From: Manduca sexta
Taxonomy: Eukaryota; Arthropoda; Insecta; Lepidoptera; Sphingidae
Assembly: GCF_014839805.1 (NCBI RefSeq)
Contig: NC_051126.1
Location: forward strand, 10,610,609 to 10,674,608
Reading direction: 5' to 3'
Length of the DNA: 64,000 nucleotides
This document shows, piece after piece, positions 49,706 to 61,253 of this stretch (position 1 is its first letter; every line of letters begins with the position of its first letter). The notes under the pieces are model-generated. The model worked only from the letters and a program-made list of their open reading frames with translations. It was not told the DNA's origin and made no database searches. The translations under genes and the position numbers were made by a program.

Positions 49706-51420
49706 TTAAGTTTGTAACTTACGTTAATGTCTTTATATTGGTTTATAAGCATTGGCTTCGGCAGTACATATATACTAAAATTGGAATGGTATAGAGAAGA
49801 TTAGGATAACCCCGTATGTAATGATACCACGCAAAATCGTGAAGCGTTCCACATTTTATTTTTCTACTTGACATGCACAAAATCATCGTCTGACAACGAT
49901 GGAGCCAGTCTCAAAATTGAAATTACATCATAAATCGAAAATTCAAAAATAGAATTAAAATAAAATCATAATAAAACAGTACGTGCCTCTAGTGAAAATA
50001 TGAGGCCTTTGAAATATGTTCGAGCATTAAAAAAACAATTTCCGGTGGCAAAAGCCGCTTACACGTACAAAATCACATTTATCTTAGACCAAGAATGAAT
50101 CCGAACTACCTGATTGCCCATAAAAAATAAATAATGGGCTGTATGATAGCCCTGTCGACTCCTTACTACAAAATTCCATGTAAAAATTGATTCATATTAG
50201 ATATTATGGGGAGATTCTGAAGAAATTTTCCTGGGCCTAAAAGTACTTATAATCAATTTGGAATTTCAATAGGCTTTGGTAATTCATATTCAGTACTTAC
50301 AACAAATTAATTTACATAAATATTCCCAATGTTTCTAACAAGATTTATAAAAACCGATAATTTTATAATACTTTTTGATAATGTAATAAAATGTTGCAAT
50401 ATTTATAAACGGATTTGTCTTTTCTTGCATGTGTTAAAATACGCTTCCGATAGTGTAACTTGTGAATTTTGAATGGGTACATCACCGACCTTTTACGCTT
50501 TTACTAACATACGTATAATACACATATTACTGAATTGCGAATATCTTAATAAAATAAGAGTCCTTTAATATCCACGCCGTTCCGCCTCTATACAGTTTCG
50601 CCTTCCTACGGTTTCGCGTTCGCACTGCTCAATATATAAGACCTCGGTTGTGTGTGAGACTATGAAGGCAGCGCAGTAGTGCTTCATTCTATACTTTAAT
50701 TTTTTATAGGGTTAATCTAGGCAGCAGATCCGAAGCATACTTCCATGTTCCAAAGTTATTACTAATGGAAAGACTTGTCGTTAACCATCAGGCGAGCAGC
50801 TTGCTTCGTTTCCCACTAATTAGTATAAAAATTAGGTTACAATATAATTTCCGTAGTTGTATTCGACTTTTCTGTACTAATCAAAAACAGACCCTCACAT
50901 ACCAGTAATATGATTGATAATATAGTTGTATCTTAATCTATTACCCTTTCACGGATTCCGCTCAATCATATCAAATAGTAACACAAACTCACTTAAGCCA
51001 TATAAGCCATCAAGCCATATAGTTCATCTCGTCTCAAAGCGATCTCAATGAGTTAATATGACACCAAGGATAGTTTGCTCTCCTTATTCCCAATATTGAA
51101 TTCCAATCTCCATATTTGAGTTATAGGATATACCATCCAAATATAGATTTAACGTCTAATGGCTTTTATACGATGTAATAATATAAGATGTTTTTTCTCA
51201 AAAGTTTGAAAATTTTTCTTTACGGTAATGAGGGATATGCAAAACTTCCTCATTCTAATTCTTCCGATTTGATCAGTAAAGCCCATATTTATGGAGGTAA
51301 GATATTTTATACATATTCAAAATAAATAATTTTAAATATATCATTAAAAATGATTCTAAACATTACAAAAAAATACTTTTCTCAAAAAAAATTGTTGTTT
51401 AACCTATGAACTAAATCGTC

Positions 51421-51545
51421 ATAATTCCCGCCAAATGGCAAGCTCACGTAATTTGTGATGAAGCAATTATGCCGGTCGGCATTTCTTTAGGCTTCGTTTC
51501 GCTTAGCATCAGGTGCAGCGACATCATTCTACCGAGCCCCGGTAA
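51421..51545 (+). repeat. Diverged 3' fragment of the 23.8/44.2-kb retroposon family
   Basis: It keeps AATTATGCCGGTCGGC and AGCATCAGGTGCAGCGACAT, the family's 3' landmarks, and ends in an A-rich run. Confidence 0.5.
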
Positions 51546-53484
51546 AAGTAAAAAATAAGTAATCAAATGAACCTAATCTAATAAAGCAAATTTTTCTTTT
51601 ATATGTATGACTATTAAAAAAATGATTACCTAATGATTATTAATAAACTAGTAAATTTCTGTGAAATGGTTATTTGTTCTATTAATATAAAGAAGGGAAA
51701 GCATTGTATCAACATTATGTTGCAATTCATAGTTACCCATATTACTTTGTTAGCTTGGCGTAATTTGGATTTCTATATAGAATCTCTTATGTAAACCGAA
51801 AAAAGATGCTTCACCTCTGGTTAAGAGTATTTAGGTTTCTGCTATTTTATGCCCATTGTTCGCCAACTTAGGTGGTTATTGTGGAAACTTTCCATGGGAA
51901 TCGTTATTGCCACTGAAAACTATTTTTATAATAATTAAAATTAATGACTTTGTATAACACAATGCCTTGCAAAATATTTAACTTATACTTTTAAAACAAA
52001 CTTGTGTATAAAGGAAGCTCGGGATGTACAGCCACATTCAGACATGTATGTAATTATTACACATATGTTTTCAATTATTTAAAAATAGAATGGTTTATCG
52101 GTAGCGTATTATTGATACATTGCAAAATTAATTTCGAAAAACATTTTCTACGTTAAACAAAATCAACAAGGCGTACATTTATTAACTACGAACGTATTTT
52201 AATTAAATAATTTACATATTATAAATATTAAACTAACACATTTGATGGAACGATGTAAAATGTTGTTTTTCCTTTTTGTGAATTATGAACATTTTAATTA
52301 GGTTTCAGTAACAGCAATCCGTAATGTATTATCTATTGAAATGTCACTCTCGCATAATCAGCAGTACTAAAACCATTGTTTACCAGTTTAATGTTAGTTT
52401 GTCGGTTAGCCAATAATGAGCCACTGGTAGTTGTTAACAAACCAACAATTTTGTTTATTAATCCTATAAATCGGCTTTAACAGTGAGCAAAATACAATAC
52501 CACAGCTTATCAAAGAACACGACTAGATAAAACCGAACAAGTCCGAGTATTGTTCGCGTATACATACAAACTAGCGTTTTTTAAATAAAAATTCAAGTTC
52601 TCCTTTACATACGCTCTAAGACATGATTTATTTGCCAAATGTCATGACTCTAGGCGAACGGGCACTACCCAATAGGTTTTGATTCTTAACAATTCGCAAA
52701 ATATGCGACATAATACTAAGGTCGCGTTGACTTCACAAGTTTGATTTTTCACAGCTGAAAGCGATCGGAGACCCAAGTATTTCATATAAATTCAACTTGA
52801 TACCGTTGTACGTTCCTAAAAAAAGGGTTTTGACAGATCTAGTTCGACAGATTGACGCCTTTATAGGCGGACAACTTTGTAATCCTATAAGGGTTCCTTT
52901 TGAGGTATGGAACCCTAAAAAGTTAAAAAAATATATTTTATTTTACGTTATATACAATTCGAAAGTCTGAAACCATTAATTTAGTTCCATTAAAAGGTTG
53001 ATAATTACGATGGGTAAACGCACCCTTAAAGCGTTTAGAACATAATATTAATATCCCTGCGAGCGAACATAAGGACTGCAATTATTGCAATTATGGGAAG
53101 TTTGGAAAGCGTCTGCCGGTAAGGACGCCATTAATAACTCACTGCGTTTTTAATGGAGCATAGTTTTATTAAAAGGCTACTTATTACCACACACTATTAT
53201 TACACTGATTGAATTGTATAGGTATAGGCCACAAAATTAGCCGAACGCGTTGAGTTTAATACCTTTTTCTTTAAAGTAAAGATAATGGTATTTAACTAAA
53301 AAGGTAGTAAAGTAAACAAACATCTTTTATTTTTTAAAGAAAATAAATTTTGTATGAATACAAAGTGTATGCAGTTTGAAGTTTTTGAATAACGTTTTTT
53401 ATGTTTACGCAAATGTTAGACAGTGACATTGATTATCGCGGTTTGTAAGATGATCATTCTTTCCCAACATTTCGAAGACTTGAC

Positions 53485-53605
53485 TTGACTTTTCAGGACC
53501 AACACATCAGTCCGCTCCGTGATCACAAAGGCTATAAAGTCTTAAACGTCAGGAGAAAATGATATATAAAACCGCGATAAAATTCGTAAAAAAAGTTTTG
53601 AATTT
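53485..53605 (+). repeat. Recurrent repeat D, copy 4
   Basis: AGGACCAACACATCAGTCC, GTGATCACAAAGGCT, AAAGTCTTAAACGTCAGG and AAAACCGCGATAAAATTCG. Confidence 0.55.
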
Positions 53606-56600
53606 GACTCATGACTATATTGCTCCCGTTTATTAGCGGAAATATACGAAGTCCCATAATATTCTTTGTTCACAGGTATTTCCGAAACATCACTCCTGTT
53701 ATATACTAATATCAGCACCACTACCGTTCCTGGTTTCCAGCAATAACAAGGATAGTCCCTTAATCCTCTATGACAAAGGATGTTAATCTAACACAACAGT
53801 AAAGCTTGGTTCACTCAAGTGCGGATTAGAATAGTTATTACCTAACAGAGTCATAAACTAAGGCTTCTGCGTAGTTTAAAAAAAAATGAATACGTTTATA
53901 CAATACATACATTATATACACTTCAATACGTGTACCGTCATTCAAGTACCCGTATTATACACCCACACACTCGCAGACTAAAATTAATAAAATCTTGCAT
54001 TGATGTTTCGCACTTTATTTTATTATGATATGTAACGCTGTATGTAAATCGGTCGTCTATGATACAGGCCGCGCCTACTATGAAACTGAGGTATAGTTTT
54101 TGTCCTATGATTTCAATTTAATTTTATTAATATGTTACCTAAGACTTATTTGTCTTAATTCATAAGGAAAATTGTATTTTTGGTAAATTTGATAAATAAA
54201 TAAATAAAGTATATTTTGCACAAGTTCAGCGTTCAATCGCAAATCGATTAAACCTATATAAGTGTAAATTAAACTTACGTTCACTCTTATTTTAATTTAG
54301 ACCTATTCAACATGTATTTGAAACGATGTGTATACGCCCTTACAATACTAAGGGCAAGTACACAACGTAATAAGAAAGCAATGTGTTAGAAACATTCCAT
54401 GGTGCACTAATCTCCGCTTCATATCTTCACTGCAATATTTATAGCAGCTTTTTAAACCGGTTCACTCATCTAGCGCAGTCAGCCGGGATAACGGTTCGCT
54501 TCGCAGCTGAAAGTCTAGCACACGACCCCATAAGTTGAAATACTTGGTTACTGACACCGAAAGATAGCGACTGTAGTCTCTAAAGAACTGGACATGGTCC
54601 AATTTAACGTTTGATGTACTTTAGGTCACGTGATACAAAATATTACTTTAGTAATGTAGGATCGTGGGAAGTGCAAAACATCAAATACTTGAACTGCTTT
54701 TATTTTCTTCACAAACACACACAAATGCAACATTATCGTCTTATTAAATGTTGTTACATCGAAATACGTAACATTCGTGCGTCTTTTTTTACTTACTTCG
54801 CCATCTTAGATTACTTTCACTCTATCTCTTTCACTCCACAGTTAACATTCCGTTTAACTCAAAATCTTTCCTTACTCTCTGACAGTAATATGCTTTTCAA
54901 ATATATTATTGGATCACTTCACTTAATTTATAAATACTCGTCTCGAAATACGAAAACTATTATGTCGTTTGAAATCGACATGTCTAATTGTTGTCTATAT
55001 ATCAATATTGTCGAAAGCAAAAAATATTTCCACGAATACATTCAACAATATATCAAGTGATATTGCAAAAAATAATTTTATTTAATTGACAGCATCTGAA
55101 ATTAAAAATGTTTGTTCAGAAATAAACTAAAATGTTTGATAACAATGTTTCAATAATAACATTCCCTCGTTAAAGCACGTTGAACATTCGACTCGGTTAA
55201 ATTAAATAATTTCGCAACAGTTTGTTATATACGTGTCGTAGTTTTGGTGAAATATATTAAAATTTATTGGGAATGTTATATGCCTTCTGTAACTTTTAAT
55301 AAAACGATCAGTCTGATTATGCCTACAATTCATAATCTGCATTATGTTTCCTACCTACTTATTCATAAAACTTTCATGGAAAATAGATATTTAAGAATAC
55401 TAAACGAGATTTTTTCATTTAGGTCTAACAGCAATATCCACCGACCAGTAGACAGTACGTAAAACAAAAAGTATAATTTTACTAGAAACCGTTTTAGTCA
55501 ACATTATTGTTTAAGTAACTAGGTTTTATATAAATTTTTCAACTATGTATTTCATTTATTCACAATTTCTTTTAAAACATAGGTAGTTGATGCTTTCAAT
55601 ATACTACTTTCTTGAAATATCTAAGTAACATAACAATGGCTCAGGTACATAGAAGCATATTGATATGTACAAAGATTCATAAAGTTCGTTTAAAAGAGAA
55701 CAGTAATATAAAGCTACTGAGAAATATTCCATAATATTGTACATAATAAAATCATGCCTATAGCAAAAATATTTCCAACAATTGAATCGCGCGAACGGAG
55801 AAATCTACCAGTTGTTAGGTGGGCCTTTATCAAGCTATTATCATTTGACGTTTGTCGACGTCCATCTGTCTATTCAGCTCGCCGAAGACTACACAATACA
55901 CCTTCTATTCATACAGGGAATATGTGAAAATCTCGCAATATCAGATACAAAAGTAGCGTTCGTAGAAAATATGACAACACGGTTTTTATTTCGCGGAAAA
56001 ATATTTAAACTACAGAATACATTTTTTATAATCTAACACAAGTAATTTGGTACGCAAGATATTGAATGCTGTAATGAGCATATTTCATAACATATAATTT
56101 TTTTGTAATCATGGTCATCAGCCACAGGATGTCCACTGCTAAACATGGGCCACTCCGAAAGGATCTTTAAGGGAGGCCCATGTTCATATCCCCCAAAAAA
56201 TCTTTTGTGGAATTTATGAATTAAGGTGGTTGGAAGTAAAAATACCATAAAATAATAAAGTATTGATACCCCTCTTAAACATGAGGAAAGGGGTACGAAA
56301 TAACAAGAAGATACAACGCATTCAACACTCATTTGTATACAAAACATTCAGAAAGTTTCAACACAACTTTTCCTTGAATGTCTTGTGAACAAAAGCAAAG
56401 ATCCGTCTTACTTTCCAAACGTACAGTTCGTACTTATTCTTTGAATTCGATACGTCTGTCGTAAATTCTTTACTCTATCTTCACGTCTTTAGCAGATAAA
56501 GGTGACTGGAATGAATGTCCTCTTTAGCTATGTTAAAGTATCGCCCACTTATCTTCCCGTTTATCATGATTGAGATTTGAACATATTCATCGAAGCTCGT

Positions 56601-58504
56601 AAAGGAATTCGATTACGTCATACGCTTCTGACGTATTTTACGGATGTCGTTACTCTACTTACAAAATAATGTCTTAATAATGGCTTCGTTTAGGACTTGT
56701 TTCGTGAAAATAATGTTTTGTTAAAATGAACAGCACAACAATTACAACCGCGGCTGGACGGAGTCTCACGTCAAGATCAACAAAAGACTCCACTCCTCAA
56801 TGCCGATCTTTTATATGCCAGCAGTCTTTTCCATCGTATTTCTCAATCGTTTTGTCGTTTACCTCTCCGCCTATATACCCGTTCACTCAGTATTGTAATC
56901 GAAAATAGGTTGCTTATACATTTTTAATACCGCCATTACAAATCGAACATTAAAGAAATATACTCACGGCTACATGTCTGTACATCTGTAAATTTAGAGC
57001 TTAGATCATCTAACCCAAAGTCTAAATTTACAAAACAAGTAGTTTCTTTATTCCTACAATATATTTAAAGCATGATCCTTATCTTCTTCGACATTCAGCA
57101 TGGATTTACTGAATTCGCCACGGTCAAGCAATATTATTTCAGAACATGGCTGGCCTGCGTAAACGTTTCCATTTAGGCGGTATTTGTAGAATACAAAGAC
57201 GTAGGCAGGCGAATACATACGATCCATTATCCCTTGTGTGTAGAGGTGCCCGATGGATTATCAAACCTCCACGTCACGTACACTTCAAGGAACCCTTGAT
57301 ACTTGACTGTTTCGGCCATCGGAAGTGTGTTGAGGAGTTCTTTGGGCACTTTTTGATGTGTTTATAAACAACGGCGAAGCCACTTCGGAGGTTTAGAGTG
57401 AATGCTAACTTTCCAGAGTCGAGGAAAGATTTCGTAATTTTCGCTTCTAAATATAGGAAAGGAAAATTTTGTAAGAAACTTAGTTGTGTACGAATTTCTG
57501 TATTTTCGTTCAGTTTCATGATGTTGTAGGGAAAAGCTTGATTTAAATGTGCAGTTATATGGTTTCAGTTATAAACCATTCTACATTCTACGCAGTGGTG
57601 CCTATAATAATTCTCATGCGTATTAAAAATAATTACAATAAAATTAATTAGTAAATATAAAATGCTCATGACGAATAATATCCTGATTGAAATTGTTAGA
57701 CAAATAAATAGCGTTTCGCAGTTACAAGAAATAAATGTGGGTATGTAAGACAATCTTCAATTTAGATTAATCCAATTCAAAGTAAAAAGGTCGACTTCAC
57801 AAAGTAAAACTTAAGTGGAAGCAACGTTTATCTTGTACACTTGTTTTTGAATCCATTTTCTTAGACCTCCTATTTTTCTTCTGATTAGGTTTGGCCCTGA
57901 GTCTACCTTTTTCGAGTCGGGTTAATTTTGAGGTCGAGTGGGATATTTTTCTCATAAAACGTTTTGGTTACTCTTACATTTATCACTTAGTGGGAGGATG
58001 AGATTCGGCTAGACATTGAGTCGACTGGTGAGGTAATCTACATGTTTGAGATGAGTTAGGAACGATCGTTTGTGGCCTTCATAATACGAGATTTTGTAAA
58101 TTAGTTTGTAACAGATCCGAGGTTAAACCTCGAACGAGGTCTAGAAACCAACATGTAATGGAACTTAAAGGAGACTATGAAGGAAATTATGTTTATATCT
58201 CATACTTAATAGGATTATTGAAAGTGGTTTAAATTATAATGTGCAATGAGTTTTTATGTATTGAGTTTAAATTTGGAACGTGCTTCAAAATATGTTTTGA
58301 GTAATGGAACGACATTATTATAGCGGGAAATAGTATGAAGTTTTGACATGTGACAGTTCACTAGAAGTTCCGGTAATAACGATTGTATTAAGCAATTTTA
58401 ATGGATTGTAATAACGATAGCAACATTTACCCGCTGAACTCCTTGTCCTGTTATATAAAATACCATCGACACAGTAATTATGATGTCAAACATAATTTCT
58501 ATTA
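53606..58504. other. AT-rich DNA, no gene recognised
   Basis: Only the LINE fragment at 56112-56240 was assigned. The 149-codon plus frame at 54611-55060 has A/T-driven composition (rich in Tyr, Phe, Ile, Asn, Lys) and no motif. A 73-codon frame at 57146 is somewhat basic but unidentifiable. Confidence 0.5.
56112..56240 (-). repeat. LINE 3'-end fragment
   Basis: CATCAGCCACAGGATGTCC and ACTGCTAAACATGGGCC relate it to the fragments at 2967 and 11798. The short frames crossing it are shadows. Confidence 0.5.
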
Positions 58505-58580
58505 GAGCAAGAGCCCGTGAACCCCAGACTTTCGTTATTTTATAAAAGCTGAAAGTTTGTCAGGGCATGCTCCCAACACA
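58505..58580. repeat. Left TIR of the maT element
   Basis: Inverted copy of 60195-60270, about 91% identical by eye. Mismatches are at repeat positions 2-4 and four scattered sites. The core AGAGCCCGTGAAC begins at 58510. Confidence 0.88.
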
Positions 58581-58866
58581 AAACAATAATAAAGTGAGGT
58601 ATTTATTACCTTCAGAAAATTATTAAAAATCACGTTATTCGTTGACAGACACTTAACATAGTGGCAATCCCTTGCCAGACACCCTTTATGTTCATGTAAT
58701 TATAATTTTATTTACGTTATAGTATAAAAGCTGATTTTTATACCTAGTCTTGCCATAAATATTGTAATAAAGAAAAAAGAAAATTGTTAACTGCAAATAA
58801 CATTTATTACTTTTACAGTGTGTCAGTTTAATACATAAATATAAAACAATTAAAAATATAAAAAGC

Positions 58867-59907
58867 TTATTCGAAGTGGTCTCCATTGGCTGCAATACAG
58901 TCCTTTAAACGATGAGGCCAGTTATCAATAGAAGCACGCACTCTTTCCATGGGAAAATTCTTCACTGCCAATCGTATAGATTGTTTTAGGGACTCCAAAT
59001 TATCATGGCGTTTAGAGCAAGCTGTACTCTCTAAAACTGACCACAAATCATAATCCAGCGGATTAAGATCGGGACTAGACGACGGCCAGTCTTCAGCTCT
59101 GATGAAGTCCGAAACGTTCGATTCCAACCAAGACTGCGTGGACCGAGCTTTATGACCCGGCGCCGAGTCTTGCTGGAAGGACCATACTTGGTTATTGAAC
59201 ATGGTGATGTTAAGGGGCTTAACTACCTTCTCAAGAATGGTATCTTGATACACTTGTGCCGATGTTTTGATACCTTTTTCACAAAAATATGGCTCAGTCA
59301 CTCCTTCATAGCTAACACCCCACCAAACCATCACTGAAGTCGGATAATGTCCACGTTGCACTCTGTCGACTAATTGGGAAGCTTCCTTAGAGCTTTGAGC
59401 ATAAATACGGTCATTTTGTTTGTTAAAATGTTGCTCAATTGTAAAAATTTTCTCATCCGTAAACAAAATTTTTCTGTGACCTCCCTTTGCGTACCGCTTC
59501 AGTAGTTGTTTCGATTTTACCACCCTATTCTTCTTTAAATTATCAGTTAAGAAATGGCCAGTGCGTCTCTTATAGGCTGCAAGTCCTAAGTCATCTTTTA
59601 AAATACGCGACATGGTTCTAGGTGCTATCTTCATTTCCCGAGATAAAATCTTTTGCTTTCGGACAGGATTTCTTCGAATTCTTTCCCTTACTGCTTTGAC
59701 CACCTTTTTCGTACGAACACTACGTGGACGGCCAGATCTTTTTCTGTCACAAACAGAGGAGGTCTCATTGTACCTATTAATAGCCCGGTACACAAACATT
59801 TTACTAATACCAAGTGTATGGAGAGTTTTAAAAATTGCATTTGGCTCCATACCTACTTTGTGTAATGCTATCACAGCGATTCGGTTCTCTTTATCACCCC
59901 ACACCAT
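58867..59907 (-). CDS. maT-type (DD37D) mariner transposase, intact frame
   Basis: 346-codon open frame encoding a Tc1/mariner-superfamily transposase that would cut and reinsert its element at TA sites. The start MVWGDKENRI fits the usual family length (about 345 aa); the frame stays open 18 codons upstream, but that extension has no family character. Visible parts: a first helix-turn-helix around residues 9-45, a GRPR linker motif at 59-62, a second HTH around 84-108, then the RNase-H-like DDD domain. Catalytic residues are D151 (in LFTDEKIF), D247 (in FQQDSAPGH) and D285 (in SPDLNPLDYDLW). D247 and D285 are 37 residues apart, which defines DD37D/maT rather than classical DD34D mariner or DD34E Tc1. 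No stop or frameshift is present. It lies inside matching terminal repeats. An overlapping plus-strand frame (59612-60004) is a shadow. Confidence 0.95.
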   Translation of the reverse strand: MVWGDKENRIAVIALHKVGMEPNAIFKTLHTLGISKMFVYRAINRYNETSSVCDRKRSGRPRSVRTKKVVKAVRERIRRNPVRKQKILSREMKIAPRTMSRILKDDLGLAAYKRRTGHFLTDNLKKNRVVKSKQLLKRYAKGGHRKILFTDEKIFTIEQHFNKQNDRIYAQSSKEASQLVDRVQRGHYPTSVMVWWGVSYEGVTEPYFCEKGIKTSAQVYQDTILEKVVKPLNITMFNNQVWSFQQDSAPGHKARSTQSWLESNVSDFIRAEDWPSSSPDLNPLDYDLWSVLESTACSKRHDNLESLKQSIRLAVKNFPMERVRASIDNWPHRLKDCIAANGDHFE

Positions 59908-60194
59908 TTTAATATCGCAAAATATTTTACAATGTATTGGCGCCAAAATGAGAAAACACAATGAACAATCGTATAAAAATGACAGATTCGAAATTCAAAT
60001 GTAATATTTTTTTATAATTAAGTGTAACAGTATTTATGGCCAGACTAAGTATATAGTACTTGGATAATAAGTAAATAATGTTTCTTCGTTAGCTAGACGT
60101 TTTTGATACACACACACCTTTTACACACCTTTAGTACCGTGTACCTGCCAAAGCCACTGTAGCCCAAACTTCATAATGGCCCATCGTTGTTACC

Positions 60195-60270
60195 TGTGTT
60201 GGGAGCATGCGCTGACAAACTTTCAGCTTTTACAAAATAACGAAGGTCTTGGGTTCACGGGCTCTTAGAC
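60195..60270. repeat. Right TIR of the maT element
   Basis: Inverted copy of 58505-58580. It begins TGTGTTGGGAGCATGC on the plus strand and ends GGGCTCTTAGAC just before a TA. Confidence 0.88.
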
Positions 60271-60408
60271 TATATGGCTATGTTCACGTTCGTTCTATTG
60301 TTTTCCTCTTCTGATTCGACATACATAAGTGGACAATCGCAAATTTCTTACTCTTAACGTTATGATTTAACTATGCATTCGCTGTCAATTTGTTCTACAT
60401 TTTATCTA

Positions 60409-61253
60409 TCTATACTTATAATAAATCTGTAGAGAGGTCAATTCTGTACATGAAATATATTTCCAAAATAACTATTAGGGGGTGATTAGGGATCGATACT
60501 GATGCCAAAAATGCAATTAGTAAAATTTTTGTCTGTCTGTCTGTCTGTCTGTATAACCGTTATAGAAACAAAAACTACTCGACGGATTTTAACGAAACTT
60601 GGTACAATTATTTGTCATACTCCTGTGCTGGTTATAGTATACTTTTCATCACGCTACAATTAATAGGAATAGAGCAGTGAAGGGAAATGTTGGGAAAACG
60701 GGAGAAGTTACTCCATTTTTTAAGCTTCCATCGCGTGTGCAACCTTAATGGTTAAAGCTACACAGAAATCATGTATGACGGAAATGTTCTCCTTAAAATT
60801 ATGTAAAAAATATCCCACGACAGCATATGTCTATCTTTTATGGGTGACTCACAATAACACGTATAACTCCCGATAGCTTAGCAGTTCGAAGCTTTCTCAT
60901 TATATTTGTCTACTCTTACGTTTATAACACTCTCAGTCATCCCTAATTAAAAAAGTAAACATTATTAAATATTCCATAAAAAAGAATCGTAGAAATCGGT
61001 ATAGAAACACCAAAGTTATACATGAAATACGCTAATAATAAGCCATCATGCGTGAATACTGAATCATGCTATAAGGATTATTTTTGTATATATATAAGGT
61101 CGCGAACGCACAGGCAGGCGGCTTGCTTGGCACCTAGAGGCTAGCGAATCACCTAGCGAGTAGCTTCGTAAAACGAACATTCTCGAACGTTCGCGACCGG
61201 CTCCATTTTTGAAGTCCGAAATCCACGCGGGCGAAGCTGCGAGCGGAAGCTAG
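60409..61253 (+). mobile_element. Non-autonomous Helitron, 845 bp, both ends present
   Basis: It begins TCTATACTTATAATAAATC after a host A (60408) and ends GAGCGGAAGCTAG before a host T (61254), as expected for A/T insertion. The GC-rich segment CGCGGGCGAAGCTGCGAG just before CTAG is in the place of the usual 3' hairpin. Near the 5' end is the common lepidopteran Helitron phrase around 60575 (CTACTCGACGGATTTTAACG). No rep/helicase coding sequence is present. It holds a (GTCT)n tract at 60531-60552 and an 11-bp inverted repeat at 61098-61108/61188-61198. Confidence 0.85.
60531..60552. repeat. (GTCT)n microsatellite
   Basis: Five and a half perfect GTCT units inside the Helitron at 60409-61253. 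Confidence 0.95.

Larger units (their letters stand above)
58505..60270 (-). mobile_element. maT mariner element with 76-bp TIRs
   Basis: 58505-58580 and 60195-60270 are inverted repeats of equal length with 7 mismatches in 76 and no gaps; both contain AGAGCCCGTGAAC and GCATGCTCCCAACACA. Taking these ends, both flanks are TA (58503-58504 and 60271-60272), the expected duplication. Because bases 2-4 of the repeats disagree, the true ends may instead be 58510 and 60265, starting AGAGCCCG, with TA on the right and a mutated CA on the left. The element encodes the transposase at 58867-59907, with about 290 bp of non-coding DNA before the coding start and 360 bp after the stop. Confidence 0.9.

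Noticed and set aside
50570..50700. Promoter with TATATAAG
   Set aside because: A TATA-like string is common in this AT-rich DNA and no gene follows.
54611..55060. 149-codon open frame on the plus strand
   Set aside because: Composition follows the local A/T bias, there is no motif or splice context, and long chance frames are expected in such DNA.
59612..60004. 130-codon plus-strand frame
   Set aside because: Antisense shadow of the maT transposase.
60531..60552. CRISPR-like repeat array
   Set aside because: It is a simple tetranucleotide microsatellite with no spacers, in a eukaryotic Helitron.
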